Shown: positions 12,722 through 23,924, numbered from the stretch's first letter. The stretch is 64,000 nt of DNA from Linyphia triangularis (GCA_963978545.1 OZ021731.1:55539242-55603241); one strand, 5' to 3'. Notes: generated by a model from the sequence alone, not told the origin. Translations and numbers: made by a program.

Positions 12722-12930
12722 ACATCCGAACGGACCGAATTTTTTTCGACCGAAAAAAACTCGCTAGAAAAATCTCGTTAGAATCGTACTCATCAGAACG
12801 GAATTTCGACAGAACGATATTGGACAGAATTAATTTCGACCTAATAAACGCGATTAGAATGAAATTGGTTAGAATTATTGTCATTAGAATTTTTCTCGTT
12901 CGAAATTTTTTGGTTAGAATGCAAAGAGCT
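12722..12930 (+). repeat. Degenerate ~16-bp motif array, left inverted arm
   Basis: After the block ggaccgaatttttttcgacc comes a run of about eleven units of 15-17 bp with a core like cgttagaat, cattagaat, catcagaac or gacagaac. The same opening block and unit style recur in inverted orientation at 21,115-21,355. The array keeps one frame open (12,676-12,933), but the residues simply repeat the motif (DR, VRI, VRM), so it is not a gene. Such terminal motif arrays recall foldback-type transposons or transposase-binding arrays. Confidence 0.7.
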
Positions 12931-12934
12931 TAGA

Positions 12935-13570
12935 AAGGCAATAAAATTTTTCCTTTCTCCCACTTTTGGCGATAAATGAGTGTGACTAGTTTTCTGTTCA
13001 AAAATAAAGGAATGTATATTAACCTACACATCCTTTTTAGGAATGTTTTGGGGAGCCAGTGGTCATTGTGTTCAATTCGTGTCATAGTCTGGGGTTGATT
13101 GCCGATGACGATAAGGCCGCAGGGCCGTCGCTAAGGATTTCGATTGGAGAGAATGAGCGTTAGACATCTCTTTGCCGACTGAAATCAAGGCAATTCTCTT
13201 GTAAAAGTAGAAATTAACAATAAAAGTATTTATTAATTGTTAATTAATGTATAATTAACTGTTACTACATTTTGAAATTTCTAATTTTTGGAAGTAAAAC
13301 TAAAATTGAAATGGCTCACTTTAGCGTTAAACCAAACTATAATACTGTTTATAAGCAGAAACAAATATTATAAGTATTAATATAATATATAAATTAATAT
13401 AAATATTAAGTATTAATATCTTTAGTTTTAGTTTCGAGGTGATCTTTTTGTTTTACAAGATAAATTATTTTCAACTAACTCACTAACATTATGAACTAGT
13501 GACAACATATTCAGCTCTATAATAAGGCATACCATAATTTTTAGCTCTAAAACTCAATCTACATATAAAG
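12935..13570. other. AT-rich interior of the composite insertion
   Basis: No gene was found. A sequence at about 13,120-13,140 (cagggccgtcgctaagg) looks like another hAT-type end, without a visible partner. Confidence 0.35.
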
Positions 13571-13584
13571 AATAGTACCTGAGG

Positions 13585-13761
13585 TTGGTTGTATTCAGAT
13601 TATCTTGCGCCGTCAGCAACACGAGGGCTATAATGCGCCGAAACATTCGTCATTATACAAGCCAACATACATTTACAAACACCCATGCCAACACGGGACT
13701 CGAACCCGCAACCTCGCGGTTCAGAAGCTAGCACTCTAACCACTATACCGTTTGGTCGGCC
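13585..13761 (-). mobile_element. tRNA-derived SINE, copy 1
   Basis: The reverse strand begins with a tRNA-like head: GCCGACC start, A box TATAGTGGTTAGAGTGC at 13,748-13,732, B box GGTTCGAGTCCC at 13,706-13,695. The tail ends in AACCAA. The 14-bp duplication aatagtacctgagg flanks it exactly (13,571-13,584 and 13,762-13,775). The tRNA-like part folds poorly in the anticodon stem, so it is a SINE promoter, not a functional tRNA. The perfect duplication suggests recent insertion. A second copy lies at 21,709. Confidence 0.9.
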
Positions 13762-14194
13762 AATAGTACCTGAGGATTTTGTTCTTAGAGAGGGACGGAG
13801 AATATTCAAATTTACAGTATTATTTCGATCTTGAGGAATTGAACGTTGCTCATTTGTGCGGGAAAAAAAAGGGGAAAAAAAAAAAATTCTCTCCCATTTT
13901 TAAAGGGTATGATCCTAACTTGAAATATGTGGATCCACTTTTGAAATAGTTTTTAAAAGTATTTTGACTAATCTAGTTTATCTGAAACACAATTTCTTTC
14001 CTATGTTTCGTGTGTAAACACAATTACATAATCGAAGATAGACGTGTAAGGGGGCATACTCACGATTTGCAATGGGACGGTTGTGCCGATGCCAATTTGT
14101 AATATTGCAAATAGACTGGTATTGTCAATTGACAACGCCGGGCCAAAGCTATTTGAGAATGGAAAACGCCAGAAAATTTAGATAGTATTATAAG

Positions 14195-14905
14195 GGGAGT
14201 TTAAACCTTTTGACATCAACAAAAACAGCCTTTTGGTGTAATTTTCGATATGCTTTAAAATAAAATGTATTTCCTATTTTTATTTGATATTTTAATAAGG
14301 CACAATATTTAATTCCTTCTTGAAAAATAATGATTATTGTAAGCATAAGTATATTTTTTTTAAAGTTATAAAATTTGAAACGTAACGAGAAGAAATTGAA
14401 AAAAAAAAAAAAAAATCTGAACATAAGTTACCCACAAGATATTTTATTAACTTTCTGGAATAAGCTCAATACTAATTGTAAAAATTAAAGCTAATTTATT
14501 GGTTTATTCTCTGAGTCAGAATTATTCTTTTTAATACAATATAGAGATATTTTTATTAACGAAGGAAAAATAAAATATATAAATTAAAAAAAAAAAAAAA
14601 AATCTCTAACTATAAATACCATTTTATAAAAAAAATTATATTTATATATTTAGATATTTTTTAAACGATAGGGTAATATTATTTTTAATATTGTGGGTAA
14701 CTTTTATTCAGATTCTTTTTCTAAATTTCCCACCATTAAGCTTTATTTGATAACTTTTAAAAAAAAGACTTATGCTAAAATAATTATTGCTTTTCAAGAT
14801 GGAATTAAGCATTATGTTTTATAAAAATATTAGTTAAAAAGTGCAAATACATTTTTTTTTAAAGCATATCAGTTTTTGTTGTCGTCAAAAGTTTTAACTC
14901 CACAC
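14195..14905. repeat. Foldback palindrome, ~0.7 kb
   Basis: The left arm (about 14,195-14,450, starting gggagtttaaaccttttgac) is complementary to the right arm (about 14,690-14,905, ending gtcgtcaaaagttttaactc). The spacer of about 240 bp is A/T-rich. The short open frame at 14,188-14,424 on the - strand is an artefact of the arm. Confidence 0.65.
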
Positions 14906-14909
14906 TATA

Positions 14910-16300
14910 AATCTTTTTCACCTTTTCAATGATTATTTTGTTGAAATAAATACGATAGTGCCTTCTGCTTTCCAGTTTCTGTGTGGCATGCACTATTACG
15001 GGAATGCATTTTTAATATATGAAATTTAACACCATTTATGGAGCTCTACTCGACATTAATTGCCATAATTTAGTAAAATAAACAATAGAAATATTTTTCA
15101 ACAGAATTTTATGCTGGTTCAAAACCTTCATTTTTACTTAATTTCACTTTCGTAGTATAAAAAAAAAAAATCCTCGTTGAATAACCTTAAAATTGTATAT
15201 ATTATTTTTATCTTTGCCAAAAAATTAAGCAAGATTCATTCTAAATTGAAACTTCAGTTTTCTCCAAGACCAGTGGCGGTATGGAGCTGATTTTTCGGTT
15301 GTTGAAATTTAGGTGTTTAGAAATTTTGTACAAAATGTTTAATTAATATGACACACATTATATACTTTAAACGCAAATGACGTTTAATGTGTGTATCATG
15401 ATTTTTAAGGTGTTACTTAACCAGGGGCGTATTGGGACATAAAATCGGCCCGGTGATTTTAGATTTATGCCTGCCCAACTTTTCGATATAATTATAATCA
15501 AATGTTATTAATTAATGTTAATAATAAAATAATGCCAATAATTAAGTTATTAGTTTTAATAATTAATAAAAAAAATTCAATAATCAACACATTTTTATTC
15601 ATTAATTTTAATAAATGTATTGCTCTAATAATTAGTTTAATTGTATCAAATGTTCTTTGTCTCTACTATTTATAGTTCCCTTAAGTGAACTTGATTTTCA
15701 TAAGCCATTAATAGTTTGTATCAAAAACTAAAAATCTACATTGCAAAATAAAGAATGTCCAGGTATACAACTAGTATGTTTATTAGAAAATTACATCTGA
15801 AATGATAATATATCATATCTAGCATTACCGTAGGCGAAATCCAATATGAGTAGACTTTGAAAATTTAAACATAAGTAGCTTTGGCCTTTTTAATGTGCCT
15901 TTGGCAAACAGAATGTTAAAATTTTAATGAGTTTTTTAATCAGTTTTTAAAAATGTGTTTTTTATAAAGTAATTTCTAATGGGAGTACTGCTCTGGAATT
16001 TTGAACATATACTGTAATGGTCTTCTAGTTGTACTTTTGACAAACATAATGTTTACATTTTTATTAGTTTTTATTTTTTTTATTTTCTTATAGTTTCTTT
16101 GATAATTGACTTCCAGCAAGCGTAAAACTCTGAAAATTCAAACATAAGCAGTTTTGACCTTCTAATTTTGCTTTTCATAACAGAATGTTAAAATATTCTC
16201 ATAGGGGTAAGGTAGGTTGTATAAACGGAGAAAAGTCTTCTTTTTTTTCTAGATGGTGGGGGAGAGGAAGAGGTTATGATAAGTAATAAGGGTTTACAAA
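14910..16300. other. AT-rich interior, no gene
   Basis: Nothing coding is recognised. A segment at 15,420-15,470 (caggggcgtattgggac) resembles a hAT-type terminus without a visible partner. Confidence 0.4.
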
Positions 16301-16329
16301 ACAATTGACTTTTTAGAGAACGAATCAAG

Positions 16330-16560
16330 CACATGCTTGCACAGCACTGAACCTTTCTGCCAGCAAAAAGAAGCTGTGCTTGCATAGCGCTTGAGCTTGT
16401 GTTTACGTACTAAAGATTTTTTCCGTGAGCGAAGCGAGCCTGTGTTTGCGTTTCAATGAAACTTTTACTGAATGTAGAAAGCTTGATTTTGCGTAGAAAG
16501 GAAGCTTTGAGCAAGCATAGCGAGCCTTGCTCACAAAGCATCAAAAGCTGGAACCTATAC
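16330..16560. repeat. Degenerate ~45-bp tandem repeat
   Basis: Recurring 'gagc.tgtgttt.cgt' and 'gcttgcatagcg' motifs appear about every 40-45 bp. This explains the open frames on the - strand here. No protein is recognised. Confidence 0.4.
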
Positions 16561-16606
16561 AAAATGAAGGGTGTCTGCAATGCGTGAGGCAACTATCATA
16601 TAGAAA

Positions 16607-17194
16607 AACTAGGGGTTTTGGACATTGCACAACTTTCAATTGAGCTTAACACTGAACACTGCATTTATATTTGCCATAAATTGGTGTAAAACACCGTTTT
16701 CATATTTTCATTAATTTTTTTACAGAAATATGTAGCTTGGCTATAGAAATATTTTACCCCCCCCCCCCCCCCCACATCCCAAAGTGGTGAATTTGGAGAT
16801 ATGCTTTTCGATAAATATTACATTATCCTGTCTCGTAAGTAAAACACAGAAGAAACAGTCACTGATGAATACTCAAGAGAAGAGTCTGTGTTAAAGACAT
16901 TCGTTGTTCATCTTTTTACGTCTTTATCGTATTTCTAAAAAGGAATTTCGGTAGTGGGGATGTTTAGATCACTTATAATAAATATAAGGATTATCGAAAA
17001 GTATATAGCTAAAATCAGCATTTTGGAGAGGTTTTTTTTTTTAAGACCCATACAAGAATTAACGCAAAAAATATCAGTAAACTGGCAATTTTTCTAAATG
17101 AATGATGAAAATATAATAACTGTAAATGACGCAAATCCACTTCAGTATTATAGTGTAATTGAAAGTTGTGCGATGTTCCACACCCTTAATTTCT
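16607..17194. repeat. Foldback family A, copy 1
   Basis: The left end (aggggttttggacattgcac, then aactttcaatt) is the inverted counterpart of the right end (aattgaaagttgtgcgatgt, then tccacaccc at about 17,157-17,190). Internal blocks such as gtgttaaagacattcgt and tggggatgtttaga are shared with the copies near 39.8-41.0 kb and 61.9-62.6 kb. A poly(C) tract (16,757-16,773) lies inside. No coding capacity. Confidence 0.6.
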
Positions 17195-17199
17195 TTTAA

Positions 17200-17880
17200 T
17201 ATGTATAAAAAAAAATTCTAAAATATTTATCGGAAGTAATTTGAACTGTCATGTTCTAAGAAACAAGTTTTTTGCTTAACAGTTTTTAGAATGAAAATTT
17301 TTAGTTTGTAGAAAAGTTCATCCTCACACAGCTTCACGATATATTTCCTCTTGTTCAGAAGGAATTCGAATGTTAAGCCACTTTTGAAAAATCCTTATTA
17401 ATAGGACATAAAGAGAAGGATAAAATATAGAAAAATAAAAGTAAAGACGAAATAAGTAGTCACAGTCAGACCTCCTGATTGTTGTACATATTCAGGGGCA
17501 AACTTCTTGTCTTGTACTATTACTTCACGAAGTACATGTTAAATCTCCCTATACCACTTTTCTAAGCCGCCAATCCTTGCTTTGAATCTAAACAAAAATT
17601 ATTCGACTGATTATAAATTTGTAAGCTTGAACTAAAAATTGTATTTCATTCTCTGTCACTACCACGGAAGGAAAAAAGAGCAATTTTCCTTGACTACATT
17701 ATCTAAATGAGAAAATTAAATATTTGTTTCATATTTAGCAATCTCAGGTAACACAGCAATTGGAAAATGTCGTAACCAAGGTTTCTCGAAAATTGGACAA
17801 ATTTAACCAAAACTCGAACATCGTTCCAAATAACACGATAATTTTTTTTTTTTTTCGTTTAAATAAATATGTCAAAAACA
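17200..17880. other. AT-rich interior, no gene
   Basis: Nothing coding is recognised between the family A copy and the family H copy that follows. Confidence 0.35.
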
Positions 17881-17884
17881 TATA

Positions 17885-18020
17885 TTTTTTTCTTCCATCC
17901 ATTCTTATAAATGAAATATTTCAATTTTAAAATAGTGCATCAACATTTCAAATCTTCCATTATACTTTATCCAGCTTTGGACGAGATTAGCCAATAACTG
18001 TAACAAAGGCCGATTTACAA
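17885..18020 (+). repeat. Repeat family H, fragment
   Basis: The blocks 'tcaattttaaaatagtgcat', 'ttatccagctttgg' and 'agattagccaataactgtaac' match 31,600-31,720 in the same orientation and 26,270-26,344 plus 27,309-27,400 in the opposite one. No coding capacity is seen. Confidence 0.6.
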
Positions 18021-18369
18021 CATTCTACATCATGATTGGATGTATTAATATTTTGGAAGCAGCACGTAACTAAAGTCTAAGAGTAGAGAAATATTTATTA
18101 CAATATAGAAAAAAATTACATTAAATGTGTCCGATACCTTAAAAAAAAAAATCAAATTCTGTTTCATAATTTAAATATAATATTCCAACATTTCTTACCA
18201 ATTAATAAAACTGATACAAAAGTATTTATACTCTTAAAAGTATATATTTTTTTACTTATTTTTCCTTAAACATACTTGTTAACTGTAACTAAACTTCAAA
18301 AACGCATATCTCATTCACACGGCTTTCTAATTTCGACAACATTAAGAATGTCCAGGCGTTTTAACTATA

Positions 18370-19918
18370 CTCATGTCTATAAATTAAGGATAATTAAGTT
18401 TTTCTCTAATAATTTCTCAGTGGAGGAGCATAGATACATGAAATTCACATCAAAGAGACACTTTTATGTAACATATCGATAAGTAAAACAACTCAGCCGC
18501 AAATTGAAATGCAAAGTGTATAGTGTGGGGAATAGGCAAAAGAATGGAGTATCATTAGTGTGCACTAATACAGATGCATTTACATTAAAAATCACGCAAC
18601 TTATTAAGTTGACTTGACTAGCCGTTGTCTTTTAGTGTGAGATATGATATCCTCTGTCATCAGTGCCTACTTGCTCTGTATTCTCATACTTAACGTGAGT
18701 TTCTTGATGAATTCTAGTGGATAAATTGTTCGTCCTACATTTTGAACTATTTGCAAGTGATGTAAAGTTCCCAATGCATTCAATCTTTACACAATGCATT
18801 ATCTAGAAGCATTCCACACGTTTGATGACATTTGGATTAGAGGAGTGATCTGGCTTACTTATAGGGGCGATATTCATATTTTTTAATCGTTTATCCAAAG
18901 CAAAAGCGTGATAAAATTTGCCATAAGTATCAATAAACACGATTTAGAAACCGATATTTCACCATTAAAGACTTGTAGAGATTAAGTTAACGTAATTAAA
19001 GTGAAAAAGTCGAATTAATTATTTTTTGCTCTCTTGAGGAGCTTATTGAACCAATTTAACTTTATTGCACCTAAAGACCAAATCCTTTTTAACATCAGCT
19101 GTGTACTGAAACTTATTTTTTCAGTCTCATGAAATAATATTGGACTTCAGAGGATCTGTAAAAAGGTGAATATTTCAAGGTAGATTCCAATTCAAGAAAA
19201 AAGATTTGATGAAAACGAGTTTTTGTCTTTATGTTCAATACGTTGTATTTATTTAAAAAGCTCCCCAAGATCATAAAAGGTAATTAAATCCCACTTTTTC
19301 ACTATAACTAAGTTAACTTGATCTAGACAAGTCTTTGATTGTGAAACATCAGTTTCTAAATCGTGTTTATTAACACTTATGGCAAATTTTATCCCACTTT
19401 TGCTTTGGATAAACGATTAAAAATATGAATATCGCCCCTATGACTAAGCTAGATTACTCCTCTAATCCAAACTTCATGAAACATGCGTGGGTCGCTTGTT
19501 TCTACATTATGCATTGTGTAAAGATTTAATGTATTGGGAACTTTCCATCACTTGCAAACAATTTAAAATGTGGGGTGAGCAATTTAGTCACTAGAAATCA
19601 TCAAGAAATTCATGTTAAGTATGAGAATACATTGCCATGTAAACACTGATGACAAAGGATATCATATCTCACACTAAAAGTCAATGGCTAGCCAAGTCAA
19701 CTCTATGAGATGCGTGATTTTTAATGTAAATTCATTTGTATAACTGCACACTAATGGTTCTCCATTCTTTTACATATGCCCCCACTGTACATTTTGCATT
19801 TCAATATGTTACATACAGATGTGTCTTTGATGTAAATTTCATGTGTCTATGCTGCTCCACTACAAAGTTATTTTAGACCAACACTGAATTATTATTAATT
19901 CTTAATTTATAGACATTT
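18370..19918. repeat. Long foldback palindrome, ~670-bp arms
   Basis: The left arm (about 18,370-19,045) and right arm (about 19,258-19,918) are imperfect reverse complements around a ~210-bp spacer. Landmarks are atgtctataaattaag against its complement near 19,905; gcatagatacatgaaattca against 19,830-19,855; and cgattta..aaccgatatttcac near the inner ends. A further copy of one arm lies at the right edge of the window (63,500-64,000). A transcript across it would fold into a long double-stranded hairpin. No protein-coding potential; the 68-codon frame inside the arm is not meaningful. Confidence 0.8.
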
Positions 19919-19919
19919 G

Positions 19920-20019
19920 TGTTTTATATTTAAAATCGTTTTATTTATGCAACTTTTTTCCCCCAACAATATAAATATATACTAAATAGATATATGCATT
20001 CAAGTTTTCTATTTATGAC

Positions 20020-20053
<34 letters not shown>

Positions 20054-21110
20054 CATCTTTGGGAAGAAATCTTTATATATAAACATATATGTATTTAGAA
20101 AAACTGAAAAATAAAAAAGTAAAAAAGTTTTAAACATTTATATTTTTGGATAAATAATTTAATAGTTTTAAATACTGAGGAGTATTTGTTATCTATGCAC
20201 AACGAAAAAAAAAGTTTTGGAAAGTGTAATTTCAAAAATAATAAGCTAGTAAAAGATCAAAAAAAGTTTCAAAAGTTTGGTACTATATAACATACTCGAT
20301 ACCATAAAATGTTGGTATGCTTTTTTTTTTTAATTTTATAATCAATGGTTGCATTAGAAAGATTTTAAAATATTAAAAACTTCAAACACTTTTAATAAAA
20401 TAATATTTTTTCATTTGTATTTAATAACTAAAGTTATAATCGTACAAATTACCATTAATTTCAAGTAAAAATAGTAAATAAAATTTATAATTATTTGAAA
20501 CATATATCAAATTGGTAAATGTTTGTAAATTTTGTTAACTACTTCATATAATATAAAGTGTTTCATTATATTTATAATCAAATAATGTTTGCTTTGTAAG
20601 ATACAATATATAAATAATATCCAAGGCATAATTATGGATTTAAAGTCATGCAAAAATTTTCGTAATGTTGTAATGTTTTATGTTAAATATATTAAATATA
20701 ATGGTATCTTCATTTGAATTCTAATAGAAAAGATTATACTATTACACTTGCAAAAGAGATCAAGAATGACTTTATTTTCGCATCATTATATTTCCAGTAT
20801 TTTACGCACAAAATGATAACATGGAACACAAATAAAAGCAAAATATAAAACGATAATTGTATTTAAAATGGTATTTTCGGAATGAATACGAACTTGACGC
20901 ATGCCGAAAAACATGAATGCGTACAAAAATGTGTTAGTATTCAAGAATAAAATAACGTGACTGTGCGAAAGGAAAAGTAAGGCGAATTGAAAATCTGTAT
21001 GTAAAATAACACTACCGAAATAAAACACTCTGCTGACTAAACCCTGACCTCTGAAACGTCCTTGAAGGTCACGACTAAACCCCCACTAACCACTTTTACC
21101 GCCAAACCTC
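19920..21110. other. AT-rich interior, no gene
   Basis: It contains a long poly(T) tract (about 20,021-20,050). The 80-codon frame at 20,786-21,028 on the - strand has no recognisable family. Confidence 0.35.
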
Positions 21111-21114
21111 CTCC

Positions 21115-21355
21115 GAGCTATTAAATTTCGCCAAATTTGTAAGATTCTAACGAATAGTTTCTAATGAAAAGACTTCTGACCAAAAAACTTCTGGTGACTT
21201 CCATTCTGTCCAAACTATTCTAATGAAATAACATTCTAACCATTTTATGTATACCCAAATTCATTCTGATGAAAACCTGTTCTGATGAGCGTTTTTCTAA
21301 CAAGTAAATTCTGGCGAGCTCCGTTCGGTCGAAAAAAATTCGGTCCACTCGGTAT
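21115..21355 (-). repeat. Degenerate ~16-bp motif array, right inverted arm
   Basis: On the reverse strand this begins ggaccgaatttttttcgacc, identical to the opening of the array at 12,722. It continues with about a dozen units carrying cgttagaat, cattagaat, catcagaac or gacagaat at ~15-17 bp spacing. The pair of inverted arrays encloses 8.2 kb. Confidence 0.7.
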
Positions 21356-21708
21356 ACACGGGTTTACTAGTTAGCACAAGGAGAAGAAATTTTTGAACGC
21401 GTGGTGAGAGTGTTGAGACTTATGTTCGGTTTACAAACTGTACACTTCCGAAATTAACCAAAGAGTAGAGTAGGTTGTAATACATAAATGCATCCAAGCA
21501 ACAAAAAGTAAGTGGGAACAAATTTTTTTAGCGTTTCTTTTTCTATTCTGAAATTATAAATACTATTTATTTGATTTAAAAATGAAAGCAATTGTTAAGA
21601 GAAGTCAGAAAGAACGCTTTACTGGTGTGGAGGACTTTTTAAAAAGAAATGCTTTGTGTTTGGCTTTCAAAAAATAGTTTAAAAAAGTTATTCTATAGCG
21701 ATTTTTGG

Positions 21709-21884
21709 TTGGTTGTATTCAGATTATCTGGCGCCGTCAGCAACACGAGGGCTATAATGAGCCGAAACATTCGTCATTAGACAAGCCAACATACACTTAC
21801 AAACACCCATGCCAACACGGGACTCGAACCCGCAACCTCGCGGTCTAGAAGCTAGCACGCTAACCACTATACCGTTTGGTCGGC
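21709..21884 (-). mobile_element. tRNA-derived SINE, copy 2
   Basis: This is the same family as 13,585-13,761, with A and B boxes on the reverse strand. It is flanked by a perfect 14-bp duplication atagcgatttttgg (21,695-21,708 and 21,885-21,898). The two SINE copies are nearly identical, so both insertions look recent. Confidence 0.9.
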
Positions 21885-22007
21885 ATAGCGATTTTTGGAA
21901 ATGTACCTGTCATCACCCATTTTTGTCATATGTTTGGGAATACTTTTCTACGAGAAAAGTAAGTTAATCTTTGTTGTCTAGTGGCTTAATTTTTAAACCC
22001 TTTTTTA

Positions 22008-22690
22008 AATTAACTTCGATTTTTTGTGTCTGTGAGGAATAAATCCGTGGAGAACTAATTAATCCTCTTGTTATCCAATCGAGCTAAAATAACTTGTTGT
22101 CAATAACAATAACCATATTTTCGGACAAAAAAAAAAAAAAAAAATTAAAAAAAAAAAAATTAGCCAAAGAGACGGAATTGATGATTTTCTTCGCAGTGGT
22201 CATCAAACACCATGAAAATTGAATCTCAGATCAAAATAGCTAAAGTAAATTGCAATTGTACATAAAAATTGGCAAGGAATATAAAGAATACCATAAAAAC
22301 TTTGTATTTATGGATTCATTTTTTTAACATGAACTATTTGACCTACCACACTGGATCTCACTGACTTGCATTCCTTTAACTTAAAAAATTAACATAAAAT
22401 TTTGCTACTTCTGGTTTCTATCGTTTGCTTTTTACTTTATCCTTTATATTTACTTTTGATTTTGTTTATTTGTGGCGCGAAAATCTGTGGAAGGATAATT
22501 AACCCACTAGCCGTCATCCAATCAAGCTAAAACTTGGCAGATAGTCAATGAGAATGCATTCAATCAAGTTTCGGAGATTTTCACTAAAAGAAACTTTTAC
22601 TCATGCTTCTATTAACACTATAAATCTTGTGTATGTATTAAATGATTTATATAAAAAATTTACTTTTATGAATTAATTATTTATACACGT
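22008..22690 (+). repeat. Repeat family V, two further copies
   Basis: One copy begins with taacttcgattttttgtg at 22,008 and ends near 22,310 (ggcaaggaatataaag). A second begins at about 22,455 (ttgattttgtttatttgtgg) and carries gccgtcatccaatcaagct and 'gagaatgcattcaatcaag'. Both lie in the same orientation as the others. Confidence 0.65.
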
Positions 22691-22699
22691 AGGTGACAC

Positions 22700-23700
22700 A
22701 TTTTTTTTCACTGGACTACATAAGTGTAACATTGTATCTATGTAAAAAATGCTCTGATTGGCTGAAATAAAAGCCAGGAATTGGAAAAAAAGGATTTTGT
22801 ATCAGAAAAGTGGAAAATTAAATTAAATTTTGAAGAACAAGAGTAGAAAATATGAAAATGAACTGTCAACAAGTGAGATTTATCAAGAAATATAAAACAA
22901 TTTATATTCGATGCTATAGAGAACTTCTACCTATTAAAAAAATATTAGACTTTGACATATTTAAGCTAAATAATAAAGCAAGATTCGGCTCTTCTTAATA
23001 CACTAACATTTACATCGTGTAGTTTTTTTTTCTTTAACTACTCTATTATAATTATCCATAGATGGATAAGTATAAGATAACTAAGTATAGTTTGCTAAAT
23101 CAAAAAAAGGAAGACTGGAATTTGTTTTGTGCTATTATTCAATGTTTAAATTGTATTTTTTTTCTATTGCCTTCTTAAAACTAATACTCATAATTATTAG
23201 TAAAACGTTCTCTTTGAAACACAATTTTTTCCCTGATTACTTTAGATTACTTGTGTAGCAATGGATTATCCAGTAAAACAAGGTATTTGTACTTACTAAG
23301 CTCACTGCATAAATATGTTATGAATATGTTAAATTTTGATGTACAATTACTGATTTCCCAGTTTGATGTAAGTATAGTATAGGATTTATACTTAGTCAGT
23401 TAGTCACAAATAATAGACGCAAGTTCCCACTTTCATTGGAATTTCTTCAGTATAATCTATACTTCTGCATGGGGATGTAGCTTACAAAAATGTTTAAAAT
23501 GCACGATACATTTTTAATACAATTTGTTTTTAAAATAAAACAGATAATGAAAAAACAAAAGGGTAGTGTTAACGCGCTAAGATACCTAACCGCTACCACG
23601 CTAACCTTACGCTAAAATAGCAAGTCAGAAATGTGACGAAAGAGATTGGGGGTCAATCAATGGCTATGGATTAACTTAAAATATATTTCTTGAACACTGC
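22700..23700. other. AT-rich interior, no gene
   Basis: Nothing recognised. It leads into the G/C-rich right end of the composite insertion (poly(C) at about 23,711). Confidence 0.35.
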
Positions 23701-23813
23701 CTAGCTTTCTAACCCCCCCCCCCACCTTTTTTTTTTTTTTTAATATTCAATTCTGTCCTGGCTAAGGCACAATCTTGCGCCCCCCCCTCAGGAAAATCCT
23801 AGATCCGCCACTG

Positions 23814-23920
23814 ACACCAAGAACACGCTGTTTACAGAATCGGTGCTATGTAAACGAATATAAAAATTGGCAATGGATATAAAGATTTAAATTAAAAACT
23901 TTGTTCTCATGAGTTAGATT
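23814..23920 (+). repeat. Repeat family V, right half of the interrupted copy
   Basis: It starts with the 8-bp duplication acaccaag and continues the repeat broken at 12,070, through 'atcggtgctatgtaaacgaa' and 'aaaaattggcaatgg'. The same order is found uninterrupted near 2,610-2,650. Confidence 0.7.
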
Positions 23921-23924
23921 ATTC

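Larger units (their letters stand above)
12071..23813. mobile_element. 11.7-kb composite insertion with hAT-like ends
   Basis: The left end reads caatggcggattcagccagg. The right end, read inward, is cagtggcggatctagg followed by a G-rich stretch, so the termini match at about 11 of the first 13 bases. A perfect 8-bp duplication (acaccaag) flanks it, as expected of hAT transposition. The flanking DNA on the two sides is the two halves of one family V repeat. The interior has no recognisable transposase or other gene. It holds two SINEs (13,585 and 21,709), three long palindromes (14.2-14.9, 16.6-17.2 and 18.4-19.9 kb), inverted arrays of a degenerate motif (12.7 and 21.1-21.4 kb), and further family V copies. 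It may be a large non-autonomous element that took up later insertions, or two elements sharing one history. The TSD and ends are seen; the single-insertion reading is inference. Confidence 0.55.

Noticed and set aside
12676..12933. 85-codon open frame with repeated DR/VRI residues
   Set aside because: The residues follow the period of the degenerate DNA motif array, which recurs inverted at 21.1 kb; it is non-coding.
13600..13809. 69-codon frame and possible tRNA gene on the - strand
   Set aside because: Both are produced by the tRNA-derived SINE; the anticodon stem does not pair and target-site duplications flank the unit.
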